Positions 43,891-54,409 of a stretch of 64,000 bases of DNA are shown piece after piece. A program made the position numbers and the translations under genes. Position 1 is the first letter of the stretch; each line of letters begins with the position of its first letter. The DNA is taken from assembly GCA_037176885.1 (NCBI GenBank), contig JAWWNJ010000116.1:620001-684000 (forward strand), in the 5' to 3' direction. The notes under the pieces were generated by a model. The model did no database searches. It had not been told where the DNA came from and worked only from the letters and a program-made list of their open reading frames with translations. The stretch comes from Favolaschia claudopus (lineage: Eukaryota > Basidiomycota > Agaricomycetes > Agaricales > Mycenaceae).

Positions 43891-43936
43891 GAGTTTCCTT
43901 TTTAGGTAATGCATTTAATTTCGCCGCAACTGTATG

Positions 43937-45615
43937 ATCACCTCCTTCCAACATCAGCCAATCCGAGCGACGTGCAACTCATAATGCGGCGGAGCGGCTG
44001 AGACGAGAGACGCTTCAACAGAAGATTATGGTAAGTGGCAATCCTTGCGACAGGTTTCCTTCATTGACACTAAGGTAGACGTCGCTCCGATCCCGCCAAG
44101 GGGATACCGATCCGCGAAATCCGTACCAGGGGTCGAAGTTTTTTTTTCAGCGACTTCGGGCGACCCCCCCTCCCTTCCTGCTGCCGTAATATGCCTTATA
44201 TGGTAAATTCACGTGATCTTCCCACCGCCCAATTTGTTAGCTGTATCAAATTTATGTATTTTGGGACTCAACATCAGCATTTGAAGCGAAGAACCTGTTA
44301 TTTTGCACATTTCCACGCACCTGCACTGTGCAAAATTGATATTTCTCAATGTCAGCAACCAGTCCTTCTGGACCAAACAACAGCATACACACTGACAGCC
44401 GAGGCTGCCGAGAGGCCCGAGCGGCGGTCAAACCAATCTGACGGTGACAATGGTGGCCAGAGTTGGATCTGAAGTACCGAATTGCTAAAATAAGGCTGTA
44501 GAGCAACGTACCTAGCATATATCTGCTGCATACAACCCTCAGAACCGAGTTACAAAAAATCATATGAAAGTTTTTTCTCGAGGCCCTTGGGACCCCCCTC
44601 CCCCCCTTCTATATAAGGAAATTTCTTATCTCGGAAGGCCCTTGGATCCCGCACCCTTATATAAGCATTACGTTTGCACAGCCACCCGCCAAATCGCGAG
44701 GGTAATAATTTGCTTTTGCTAGGCTCTGGAGGGCCGGAAATTTTTTTTGCAGTCCCATTTCTTGAATTTTAAGCAAATCTGTAGCAAATCTTTGTACCTT
44801 CTACTGTTTTATTCAATCCTAAGAACAATAAGTACTGCCCACTGTAGACACGCAAATTGAATGTTGGAATTGACTTTGAAGATATACAAATCATAAATAG
44901 TTCAATCAGTTGTATTGGTAATATTCACTGAAGCATATAGGACAATACAGAGCCTTTATGGATGTAACAGGTGCTTTGCTACAACTTCGACAAAAAATGT
45001 TGCGGCGGCGAGGTGCGGCGACACACAAAACTGACAACAAAAATTTTCCCACCCGATTTTTTGAAAAGTGCACCAATCGATAGATCTCGTTGAACGCTCT
45101 CTATCCATATATAAATCACTCAAAACTATCGAGCGGTTGGGCCGCAAATAGCCGAACGAGCTACGTAACACTCAAAATTTTGGCTGCCGTCATGAATTTC
45201 ATGATAAATCGATGAAAAAATACATAATAGACGCCGATTGGCTGAGAGAATATGATTCTGAATGAAAGAAAGGATTCTATCGAGCCGTTGTAGAGATATA
45301 CATAAAAATGTTTTTGACTATTACATCACCTGTCAAACACATAAATCCCGTGCTGATGTTCCATAAGGGGCAATGGGTGGCAGTGCCCAAAAAAAACTCA
45401 TTTTTTTTCGATCCTCGGAAATCGCCTCAAACAGCAAATCTGGGAAACGGCTTTCGGCCAAAAATTTGGCCGCCGCAACTTTCTCGTAGGAAAAACTTCG
45501 GAGCATGGTTTTTGAGCTCTTTGGGTAATTCTGAGTCCAGGAAAATTAAAACTGGGTCCCAAATAACTCTAGGTCAGTCGTAACGTGACTTGTCAGTTTT
45601 GTGTGTCCACAACTG
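43937..45615. other. No gene identified; repeat fragments
   Basis: 44097-44185 is the partner of 30515-30601. 44628-44680 reads CTTGGATCCCGCACCCTTAT, a single terminus of the family at 2333/4874. The remainder is AT-rich with frames under 105 codons. Confidence 0.45.
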
Positions 45616-45617
45616 TA

Positions 45618-46510
45618 AGGTAGACGACACGCAAATACGGACAACCCTCCAAATCCGATGATGTGGTCCTTTTCCCCCCATTTTGCGCAGATATGCCAAA
45701 TCGGCTCCCAACATTTTGTGCAGAAGTGTCCTGATTGCGATGAGAACCATGTCCGAACTGTGTTGCGGGGCAGGGAAAAAAGTTATATCCAAATCTTGTG
45801 TCAGGATCAGTCTTGATGTGTAAAGTTTCACACGAGTACTTGTCACTTCCAGCGGTGAATAACTTTGTCAATTCTGAAGCTGAAGTAAAATGGTTTGGTG
45901 GTACCATATACAGGATGGGTCTCTACAATATGTTGGGAGCCGATTTTGCAAATTGTTCCTTAAATCTAGGAAAAGGACCATTTTGATGAATATCTTGTCC
46001 ATTCTTCCCAATTTGGAGGGTTGTTCGTATTTGCGTGTCGTCTATGGTGCGCATCGCTTAAACACCACCAAACAAGAACGAAATTTATAGCACCTGATCA
46101 GAAGCTTCCCACGACTGATCCTCTGGCCAAAACACTCCGATTAGGTAGTAGAGTAAACCCCCTAGAGGGATATTCCATCCGCTCAAAACTCACAATAAAT
46201 ATATTTTTCTTGAGGCGGATTTGAGACATCAATGATGCGATCACTAAATCAGTCACGTGTACGTATGTAACACTCCCTATTTAGGTCAGGTCAAGCAAGA
46301 ACAATATTTTTGAATGTCCTTCTAGTAGCCTATAGTGTGTCTGCTACATACTTGAAGGCTGAAAAAGCTTGACAAAGTGATCCTGACTTCCACCCGACGC
46401 TGAAAGACAATATATATTTTGAAAAAATTCTCTCCGGCGATTTGAGACATCATTGATCGCATCAATGATGGGACCTATTTGGTGGTGTTTAAGCGATGCG
46501 CACCATACCT
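45618..46510. mobile_element. TA-flanked AGGTAGACGAC element, split by a nested insertion
   Basis: Left end AGGTAGACGACACGCAAATA, continuing CGGACAACCCTCCAAAT; the right end is its reverse complement but is cut after GTCTA by the inner element and completed by CCT. TA at 45616-45617 and 46511-46512. Without the insertion it is about 430 bp. Non-coding. Confidence 0.8.
46045..46505. mobile_element. Nested TA-flanked TGGTGC-family element, 461 bp
   Basis: Ends TGGTGCGCATCGCTTAAACA and reverse complement, continuing CCACCAAA. TA at 46043-46044 and 46506-46507. It lies four bases from the outer end of the AGGTAGACG element, and the left TIR of that element (GTCTACCT in reverse) shows the empty site with one TA. 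Same family as 27145-27691 but diverged inside. Confidence 0.85.
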
Positions 46511-46512
46511 TA

Positions 46513-47666
46513 ACATTGTAAGGGCAACAGCTGCCAGGGCCTGAGGCCCGAGGTACTCAAGAGTCCAACAAGCACTGGGCAGAGGGAGAATCCTTAGTGG
46601 GCTAGCTACAACAAGAGGAAGAGTGTCTACTCACCTGGGCAGAGGGAGAATCCTTAGAGAACAGAGTAAGGAGTCTCCATGCCCAGGCGTCACAGTAAAA
46701 GTGCGCGTGACGCGTGACTTCTCACGGTGCGTGGGAACTATGTAGTAGCACAGCATCTATGATGTGATATCAATGATCAGATGATCCAACAGTAGCAGGG
46801 AGCCAGGGATATGCCCAGAAGAGGGAGGATCACAATACTGGTCCAGAGATCGTAGACCGACGAAGGCCCGAAGATACCCTGTGGTCCGGGGAGCGTGGGA
46901 AACCGGAGCCGGAGTCCGGAGGGCCGGAGCTCGGGGGTACCAGAGCTCTCGGAGGGCTAGAAGTCTGACCGGAAGACCAGTAGGGAACCGGGTTGCGCTG
47001 AGCACTAGCTGTAGGAGCGCAGGGTCGACAGGAGTCTGTCGAGGAGGGGAACGGGGGGTCGGAAGGAGGAAGGTGTGACAAAGGGGGAAGTCTGGAGGGA
47101 GTAGCGTTCCCAAGAAGGCTGGAGTGATGCAAGGAATAGCGGAGCGGGTCGGGGAAGCGGGGGGTTCCCCTGACAAACATGTTAAGTCGCACCGCCACCT
47201 AACAGGCGTCGGCAGACTCCGCCACACGCCAATGCTAATTGTGACGCTGTCACATGTGTAACACTTCTCGATTTCTCCCTCAATTCCACTTTAATCTCTC
47301 TGGATTGTGTCGGCGTAAACTCCTACTGTATCTGGCTCATCAATTCGTTGCTTTTTCTTCACTCTCCCGTCGAAATTCGGGTCATTTGCTGTCTTGCTTG
47401 CTTTGCCGCCAACCCGCTGCGTCCTGCTATAAATTACGCGTTAAGAACCCTTATAATTCAAATACCCAGGTGCTCTGCAAAGTTCTGGGCTACCAGTGCC
47501 TTTTTCCGGCCCCAAGCCCGGGGAATATCTTAAGTATCTGCAGTTCCCGTTGCTTCAAAAAAAAAAAAAAAAAAAACTTGCTGCGCTGGGGCCAAAAAAA
47601 TGGGAAGTTTTGAAAGATACAAGCAAACCTCAATGCCTCCAAACATTCAGCACATCCTCAAATACA
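46513..47666. other. No gene identified; possible solo LTR 46517-47263
   Basis: 46517 starts TGTAAGGGCAACAGCTGCC and 47263 ends CACATGTGTAACA, so the segment has TG...CA ends like a long terminal repeat, but no target duplication is visible. ACTGGGCAGAGGGAGAATCC occurs twice (46574 and 46636). A 156-codon minus frame (47227-46757) has no recognised domain. A 20-nt A-run lies at 47557-47576. Confidence 0.35.
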
Positions 47667-47676
47667 GCATTGGGCC

Positions 47677-47744
47677 TAGTCTCGTGACCGACTCTCATGA
47701 CAGGGTTCCCGTCTGGGATGTCATGAGAGTCGGTCACGAGACTA
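47677..47744. mobile_element. 68-bp hairpin insertion with 9-bp target duplication
   Basis: TAGTCTCGTGACCGACTCTC, continuing ATGAC, an 18-nt loop, and the perfect reverse complement. CATTGGGCC is duplicated exactly at 47668-47676 and 47745-47753. This is far below the usual size of miniature elements; the ends TAG...CTA recall hAT or Mutator types. Confidence 0.8.
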
Positions 47745-47753
47745 CATTGGGCC

Positions 47754-48697
47754 GGCAGTCTTCTTAGGATCAAAGGTTCGCTACAGTTTTTTTTTTTGCT
47801 TTCACCTTCCTCCCTCCCTCCTCATTTATTCGAGACGCGCCCAGTTTCTCCTTCCCTCCTTCTCTCCATCCCCTCCATTTGTATCAGACAGCACTTTTTT
47901 ATTCTCCGTTGTGCCATTTCCCTACCCCAGACCATCTGTCATTCTGTGCATTGAATTTATTTCTCTGGCGCTCCCATTTTCCCAGTTGTTCCTACTTATA
48001 AATTCCCAAATTCCACACCTTCCTTTCCTTTCCTTTCCCCTCCCCTCCCTTCGTCGTTTTACGTCTTCGTTCCCCCTCCCGCACTCGGTCTTGGGGCGAT
48101 CGCGGCAGCCCCGATCCGATCGTATTGGCTCGCTTCAGCTCGCCAACGCCTTCGGGCCTTGGTTCCGTGTCACCGTGACTGATGTGACGGGACTGTTAGT
48201 TTCATATCTCTTACTTCTTGCGTGCTTGGAGGTGAAGGCTTCAACTTAGCCTATAAAGTATTTAGACAAATCGATCCTTACGATTTGAATCTTTTGTCGA
48301 GGGGCGCTTCTGGGCTGCCAACAAGGCCGAGACATAAAATGCTCGGGAGTCACTTGAGAGGCAAGTGCTGTTCTGGATGGCGACCGTCAAGACCAGTACA
48401 CCGAGTATACTTATGGTGGTCTGAGTGAAACGCAAGACGAGACCAAGCATACCACAACGGAGCATACATAGCTCCAAGAGCAAAGCTCGCTGCAGGGACG
48501 AGTCAAAGTGGAACTGCACCCCAAACCGAGCTAGGCAGAGTGGAAAAGTCAAGGAACAAAGCTGTCAGTACACACTGGTGGACGGACGGCCGCTACCTCT
48601 ATCATGGTAGCATTGGATGAAGGGGATCCCCCAAATGCGACACTCTCGAACTCAGACTCGTGGCGGTGCCGCCCCGCAATTGCGACACTGTGGCGCA
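47754..48697. other. No gene identified; pyrimidine-rich start
   Basis: 47785-48060 is C+T-rich with CCTTTCCTTTCCTTTCC at 48020. Frames up to 112 codons without domains. The part next to 48698 may still belong to the retroelement. Confidence 0.4.
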
Positions 48698-48900
48698 GGA
48701 TTGGCCTGAGCTTCACGAGAGAGAGGATTCGTAAGCAAGCCATTGATATATTGGGCATGAACTTCAAAACGAAGCTCGCTGCACTCCGCTCGAAGGCGAG
48801 GGAGCCAAGGCAGCCCTACATAACTACAGGATACAGAACAAAACCGTAGCTATGTGAGTGCGCAGAAAATAGCAAAACTAACTAGGAGTGGGTGGGTGGG

Positions 48901-49328
48901 CACGAGAAAAGAGGGATGACGGCGACGGGGGAGAAGACTAGTAGCAGGGGACGAGACTCAGGGTCATGGAGGGGGACTGGACAAGGGAAAGTCTCAAAGA
49001 GACGGAGTCGCCGCGCCAAAAGCGCGATGTGCGGAGGTGGGCGAGACGAAGAGAATGAGGAGACATGTGACTGATGAGATCACCTTTTGCCAATCCCCTT
49101 GGTCTGCCAGACCATCCAGGATTGGCCTGAGCTTCACGAGAGAGAGGATTCGTAAGCAAGCCATTGATATATTGGGCATGAACTTCAAAACGAAGCTCGC
49201 TGCACTCCGCTCAAAGGCGAGGGAGCCAAGGCAGCCCACAACCAACAGCTCACCATGAAGCAGCCACAGGCGGGCGAAGACAGGGTGAAGCACCACAGGC
49301 TCCACAAGAAACTGAGGGGAATGGACAG
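48901..49328 (-). repeat. Direct repeat of the DIRS-like element, downstream copy
   Basis: Identical to 51609-52037 except for one G fewer in a G-run near 48928. Contains the block ACCTTTTGCCAATCCCCTTG and the 119-bp sub-block starting GGATTGGCCTGAGCTTCACG. It lies downstream of the RT gene in coding orientation. Confidence 0.88.
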
Positions 49329-49387
49329 CAACAAGGGGAGGGGGAGGGGAGAGGAGGGGGGGGGGGAGGGGGAGAGGGGCAGGGGTG

Positions 49388-51535
49388 CTAGGAACGCACA
49401 ATGACAATAGAGGGGGCAGTGACGGCGACACGGGCAGGGCGGGTACCGGACTTGGGGAGGGGCCAGTGGGGATACAGCTTTGCTAGCGTGAGCCACCGGA
49501 ACCTCGAAAGGGCATCTGCTACGGAATTTTCGTCTGTTGGGATCCAGACAGGGCGGAAAGTGAAGTCCTTCTGAACAGCAAGGAGAGCGAACTGGCGGAA
49601 AAGCGCTTGGGTAGGAGGATGATCAATAGAGCCAGACTGCAGACAGGTAGAGATGGCCTCGTTATCAATACGAAAGATAACCTCCAACCCAGCCCAACAG
49701 TGACCCCAGACCTCCGCTGCCCGTAGCACAGCACGCATCTCCTTCCAATGGATTGGATGGCGTTCATACTTCACCGGAACAGGTTCAGTGAAGAAAAGGT
49801 CACCACCTCCCCAGTAACCGGCCAAACCCAGCTTACCACTAGCATCCGTGAAGATCTCGATGGTGGGACGCGGGGGTCCAATGGCGAAAATGCCATTGAA
49901 AGACGGGAGGAAGGTGTTCCACCACGCAATATCGAGTCGAGCAGAGGAAGGGAGACGGCGGCGCTGGTGACGGGGGAGAAGTGAAAGGCGGCGCATGAAG
50001 TCCCGGATACGGCGGGTGAAGAATCGTCCAACGGGAATCACTGACTGAGCAAAGACGAGATGGCCACAGAGTTTCTCTAGGTCATGGTAGCTGGCAGTCC
50101 GACGAGACAGGCACCCATCCAGAAAGACAAGGAGGCGAGCAAGCTTATCTTTGGGCAGACGAGCCTGCATAGCAATGGTGTCCAGCTCAATGCCAAGGAA
50201 CTCAAGGCAGTGGGTCGGACCCTCCTCCTTGTCGCTGGAGATTGAGAAGCCTAGCTCCTCCGCAACCGCCCGGAAGACAGCACGACCATGACGAGCATAC
50301 TCCACACCCCTGGAAGCGGGGGTGACATTGAGCCAATCATCTAGGTAGTGCTGAATAAGTGCCATGACCACATCCCGAGAGAGGAGGACCCAGTGATGGG
50401 CCTCCGCAAAGTAATTGTAGATGCGGGGTCCCGTACGAACCCCAAAGGGCAGGAAGATGTCGAGGAATAGACGCTTTAACCACTCAAAGCCCATCAGGTG
50501 TATATGATCAGGGTGAATGGGAATATGCCTAAAGGCCGCCTCAAGGTCTGCCTTGTAGAGGAAAGACCGTTCGCCAGCCTGCCGGATGCACTCAATCGCC
50601 CCCATGACAGCCTCATACACCAGATGGCCAAACTCCGCTGGGATAGCGTCGTTGACGGATGAGCCAGGAGGGTACGAGAGATGATGGATACGACGACGCT
50701 TCTCCCTATATTTCTTGGGCACGGAGCCCAGCGGGGACAGGACAGGCTTCACAGCAGAGTCTGTGATATCGACAATACGCCCCAGAGAAATCTCGTGAGC
50801 AATGTCTTTATCTACTGTCTCGGGAAATGCAAGTGCAGAAGGAAGAGCGGCAGGGGCAGAGGAGGAGGGAGGAGGCATACGTGCAGGATCTACACCTAGA
50901 AGGACACCATGGCGGATGGCAGAGACGAGGGTCTCAGCGAACACCCGATCTGGGTAATCAATGAGGGCGTGCGCCCAAGCCTCGGGGCGCAGCTTTGAGG
51001 GCGGCATTGGCTTTGAATGAGGAGTCGTGAGCGGAAAGAGGAGGTCTGTATTAGGGCGTGCTGGAGGAAGCAGTGGTGGTGGTGGCACCTCAAAAGTGGG
51101 AGCATGGTCAGATTCCACAATTTTGGCAGATGATGGGGGAGACAAGACTTCCCTGCTCGATTCCGAGCGAGGAGAGCCAGAAGCATCTCCCCCTCGCTCA
51201 CCCGGCTTCACTAACACGCCAGCAGGGGGATTTTCCTGAGGCGGAATAGGCCGAGCCACATCTGGGGGCGTTGACATACGACGAGGGCATGAAGGTGCGA
51301 TATGGGCACGCTCTCCACAATGAGAGCAGACATGGCGACGAGGACATCGACGTCGACCATCCCAGCAACCCCCAACACGGTTGTGGCCCCAACAGATCTG
51401 TGTACGCACTGGAGCCCCAGCAATCATCAAGATTCTACCATCGTTTGGAGGAGTCCATGGTCCCCGGTCGGGGGTCCCCCAGCGCAAGAAACCATCAACA
51501 TTGATAAGTCTGGGGAGGGGCCGAAGAGAAGGCAT
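49388..51535 (-). CDS. Gag-like zinc finger, reverse transcriptase and RNase H polyprotein, 715 aa
   Basis: Copies the element RNA into DNA. From MPSLRPLPRLINVDGF: Cys residues 48, 57, 64, 70, 73 and 83 form a Gag-type zinc-finger cluster (CWGHNRVGGC, CPRRHVCSHC). A Pro/Ser-rich linker (about 90-185) follows. The RT domain (about 235-530) has SFLYKADLEAAFRHIPIHPD with the first catalytic Asp at 330, FLPFGVRTGPRIYNYFAEAH, and QHYLDDWLNV with the Asp pair at 399-400. RNase H (about 558-680) has EIFTDASGKLGLAGYWGG, WKEMRAVLRAAEVWG, FRIDNEAIS and DENSVADALSR. No tyrosine recombinase or integrase follows; the frame stops 60 bp before the direct repeat, separated by a G-run. The frame is fully open, suggesting a young copy. 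Confidence 0.82.
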   Translation of the reverse strand: MPSLRPLPRLINVDGFLRWGTPDRGPWTPPNDGRILMIAGAPVRTQICWGHNRVGGCWDGRRRCPRRHVCSHCGERAHIAPSCPRRMSTPPDVARPIPPQENPPAGVLVKPGERGGDASGSPRSESSREVLSPPSSAKIVESDHAPTFEVPPPPLLPPARPNTDLLFPLTTPHSKPMPPSKLRPEAWAHALIDYPDRVFAETLVSAIRHGVLLGVDPARMPPPSSSAPAALPSALAFPETVDKDIAHEISLGRIVDITDSAVKPVLSPLGSVPKKYREKRRRIHHLSYPPGSSVNDAIPAEFGHLVYEAVMGAIECIRQAGERSFLYKADLEAAFRHIPIHPDHIHLMGFEWLKRLFLDIFLPFGVRTGPRIYNYFAEAHHWVLLSRDVVMALIQHYLDDWLNVTPASRGVEYARHGRAVFRAVAEELGFSISSDKEEGPTHCLEFLGIELDTIAMQARLPKDKLARLLVFLDGCLSRRTASYHDLEKLCGHLVFAQSVIPVGRFFTRRIRDFMRRLSLLPRHQRRRLPSSARLDIAWWNTFLPSFNGIFAIGPPRPTIEIFTDASGKLGLAGYWGGGDLFFTEPVPVKYERHPIHWKEMRAVLRAAEVWGHCWAGLEVIFRIDNEAISTCLQSGSIDHPPTQALFRQFALLAVQKDFTFRPVWIPTDENSVADALSRFRWLTLAKLYPHWPLPKSGTRPARVAVTAPSIVIVRS

Positions 51536-51608
51536 CGAGGTCGACCAGCCGAAGGTGGGGGAGAAGACGAGAGAGCGGCGTGAGCACCCAGAAGAAAGGC
51601 GGAGAAAA

Positions 51609-52037
51609 CACGAGAAAAGAGGGATGACGGCGACGGGGGGAGAAGACTAGTAGCAGGGGACGAGACTCAGGGTCATGGAGGGGGACTGGACAAGGGAAAG
51701 TCTCAAAGAGACGGAGTCGCCGCGCCAAAAGCGCGATGTGCGGAGGTGGGCGAGACGAAGAGAATGAGGAGACATGTGACTGATGAGATCACCTTTTGCC
51801 AATCCCCTTGGTCTGCCAGACCATCCAGGATTGGCCTGAGCTTCACGAGAGAGAGGATTCGTAAGCAAGCCATTGATATATTGGGCATGAACTTCAAAAC
51901 GAAGCTCGCTGCACTCCGCTCAAAGGCGAGGGAGCCAAGGCAGCCCACAACCAACAGCTCACCATGAAGCAGCCACAGGCGGGCGAAGACAGGGTGAAGC
52001 ACCACAGGCTCCACAAGAAACTGAGGGGAATGGACAG
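51609..52037 (-). repeat. Direct repeat of the DIRS-like element, upstream copy
   Basis: Partner of 48901-49328, ending GGAATGGACAG in both. It lies upstream of the polyprotein start in coding orientation and could hold the promoter. Near-identity of the pair argues for a recent insertion or recent conversion. Confidence 0.88.
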
Positions 52038-52326
52038 TGATGGAGTCTGACCGAATTTCTAAGGAGAATTCAGCCAAGAATGAATTTTTCTGGGCCATAC
52101 AAACTTCGAGCTATTGTATGTAGGGAAACAGAAACTACTGGGCAGCAAAGTAGGTAATTAGTTGAATCTTGTCGTATTTTGGTCTGCCAAAAAGTCCATC
52201 AATAATGACTCATTTACAGCACCTGGAATGGAGCGGGAGCGACGGCGGACGTGAAGCTCTCGGATCCAACGGGAACCACAAAGTTGCCTTGGGTTCTCCG
52301 AGTCATTCTAGAAGGAAAAATAACAT

Positions 52327-52824
52327 ATCAGAACTCACGAGCTGAAGGAAACGGCGTAGAATCCACATATCTGGTGTATGGACATCTGCAAACACAAACA
52401 TGAAGCAAAGCAGCAATTTTTGAAGGGGTTTGACATTACCTTGTTCTGATTTCGCCGCCAGTGCTGCTTGGAGCAGGATCCACCTTCAACGCGTCATGTT
52501 GCCGGTCGATCGATAGAGGAGTGTCTTTTGACTGGCCTGGAATGTACCAAAATTCTTGTTTTAGCAATAATTGGCTCGGATTCGGCACATGAACATACCG
52601 CGAAAATTTTGTTCACCAAACAACCTAGATAACCAACCGAGGTCAAGGTCAACTCGCCCACCACCAAATCAGAAGCGCACTATTTTTTTATGGGATGTAT
52701 CGATCAGTCGAAGAGCTTGAAGCGTTGCAGGGAAAATACTCACCCTGTTTCCGCCGGCAGGTCCGGAGACCTGCGCTTGAGTTTCATTCGCAGTTTGCCC
52801 AGCTCTCGTCGAGGAAGCGCCCAT
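52327..52824 (-). CDS. Possible spliced gene of unknown function
   Basis: ATG 52824 in the context ACTCAACATGG opens MGASSTRAGQTANETQAQVS, GPAGGNR, which would be a fair N-myristoylation start (MGASS). GT-AG pairs of intron length follow: 52743-52680 (GTGAGT to AATAG), 52598-52537 (GTATGT to TTCCAG), 52439-52386 (GTAATG to TTGCAG). Across the last two, one frame reads LFGEQNFRGQSKDTPLSIDR, QHDALKVDPAPSSTGGEIRT, then RCPYTRYVDSTPFPSAREF and TGA (52327). The join of exon 1 to that frame does not work with the boundaries I can see. I do not recognise the protein. The regular intron signals and non-repetitive text are the only support. Confidence 0.33.
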
Positions 52825-53680
52825 GTTGAGTTTTGTATTTACTAGTAGACGACGACAAAGGAGACCGCGACAAGCCGTCCGGGGGCGGGTGGTCGAAGAG
52901 GAAGAGAGAGAGGATGGAAAATTACGTACCCGAATTCCCAGAATAGCCGTCAGCAATTGGTCGGCAACGACAGTGTCGCAGCTCGCGTCACACTGGTCGA
53001 CAGTGTCGCAACTCGCGTGGGTCACTGCCACGAGTCTCCGGTCACTACCTGTTATGGCGGTCCAAATCAACGCCAAAAAAAAGGGCCTTTCTCGGTCCTA
53101 AAGTTAGAGTAAAACAAAGATAATTTGGTCAATCTCGGTCCAAGATAGAGTAAAACTTCTCCGGCGAGAGAAATTTTGGTGAAGTAATCATGGTTTGACC
53201 CCCTCCCAAGCTGATTTTGGGACCTTATATAGGGCATTTTAGCAGTGAAAGCGACCCTGACGTTGCCGGAGAGTCAAGATTCACACAAAAGTGCGAAATT
53301 GGGCATGAAACAGCCGAAAATTCCATTTTTTGCCCCCAAATCATGGTCCGGACTAGAGTAAATCAGCCCTCTGAGGGACCAAAAGTGTAGAGTACATCAA
53401 CCCCAATTTGGCCTGAGATGCGGACCGACTTAATAGGTAGTGACCGGGGGCCTGTCTGAGTTCGACAGTGTCTCACTTACTCTACTACATCCCCTTGAAT
53501 GAATGAGTCAGAGGCCCTGAGATTGTTTGGCACGTACAAACAATCTCTCCCCTACTGTTCTAGGCTTGTTGGGTGCTTCAGCTGCACGTCCAAGGCCACC
53601 CGGCTCCTCCTTTGAGTGGTTTGTGGAGCAGCGAACCAGCCATATCTTCACTGGATGCTGGACATTTCGCATCTTTATTT
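52825..53680. other. No gene identified
   Basis: 53100-53400 carries GAGTAAAAC/GAGTAAATC motifs (53107, 53149, 53357) like the AGGGTAAATC motifs near 17.3 kb. 52967-53005 contains GACAGTGTCGCA twice. Remaining frames are short. Confidence 0.4.
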
Positions 53681-53689
53681 CTGTTCAAT

Positions 53690-53880
53690 TCGAAGAGGTA
53701 GATGTCAGGTGTTCTCGCAATAAGACCCTCGAGATACTGGGGAAAGAGTGAAACACGACGAAGGATAAGATGGGCACAGACCGCGATGTCGAAAGGAGTG
53801 AGAATACGGGGCCGTCCTAGCTCTACAGGAATTCGGACGTGGCGTCCCGTTGTCCGCCACGTTCGTAGTATTACCCATTG
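53690..53880 (-). pseudogene. IS630/Tc1 transposase fragment, N-terminal
   Basis: Minus strand reads RTWRTTGRHVRIPVELGRPR, ILTPFDIAVCAHL, then FPQYLEGLIARTPDIYLFEL, matching residues of the transposase at 19979-21263 over about 60 codons. It has no stop at the place where the 20-kb copy carries TGA. Both sides are cut off. Confidence 0.68.
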
Positions 53881-54002
53881 ACGCGTCGTTCGTCAACATG
53901 TTGGGTATGTGGACAATGGTCCACATAGGAGGGGAAGCTTGCTTCAGTCCATCTATGAGAGCAAATCATATAAAATTTGTCTACTTATTCTACTTATTTA
54001 TT

Positions 54003-54402
54003 AACCTGTTTGCGCAAAAGCCATACGAGCCACCAGATGGCTTTGGGCGTGTGCGCAGCATATGGCTCCTAATTCTTGGACGTTTAAGCATCATACCTAT
54101 ATTGTATGCAACATATCCGCAGAGTGTGTAGTAGCTGTCATGGGCATCCTCAAATCACCAGAATCCACGGTTAATTTATGGCATCAACAACAGTTTCTCT
54201 GCTTGAGTGGTCTCTCCCTCACTGTCTGGGTATTGCCTGTCACGAAGGTCCGCAGTTCATCACCGGGCTTTATCTAGATAAGCACAGATGGTTTTGATGT
54301 AGTTGTGAACAGAATGCCCAAGATCAGCAGCCATTGGAGCCATCGGCTGCGCACACGCCAAAAGCCACCAGATGGCTCGTATGGCTTTTGCGCAACCTCT
54401 CT
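54003..54402 (+). mobile_element. TATT-flanked element, 400 bp, copy B
   Basis: Same ends and interior as copy A at 26095, with one or two substitutions. TATT is duplicated exactly at 53999-54002 and 54403-54406, which fixes the ends as AACCTG...CCTCTC. Confidence 0.87.
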
Positions 54403-54409
54403 ATTCTAA

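Larger units (their letters stand above)
41030..43936. mobile_element. PIF/Harbinger element with two convergent genes, about 2.9 kb
   Basis: Harbinger elements carry a Myb-like DNA-binding protein and a DDE transposase; here they lie tail to tail (41302-42581 plus, 43890-42656 minus). The right end is firm: the reverse complement of 43936 leftward, TTGCGGCGAAATTAAATGCA, is the TIR found in the 372-bp derivative at 25505. The left end is a guess at TTGCGGCATTA (41037), which matches only for the first ten or so bases. Target duplication not resolved. Confidence 0.62.
48698..52037 (-). mobile_element. DIRS-like retroelement, copy 1, no recombinase
   Basis: A 715-codon Gag-RT-RNase H frame on the minus strand lies between two near-identical direct repeats of 428-429 bp. 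A further 119-bp block (48698-48816) repeats the inner part of those repeats (49119-49237 and 51828-51946). DIRS and Ngaro elements have split or complex repeats and encode a tyrosine recombinase instead of an integrase. The RT class fits DIRS, but no recombinase or integrase frame fits in the space, so this copy must be moved in trans or be a deletion form. Confidence 0.68.

Noticed and set aside
46517..47263. Solo LTR with TG...CA ends
   Set aside because: No 4-6 bp target duplication (ACAT-side against CTTC-side) and no second copy; kept only as a remark.
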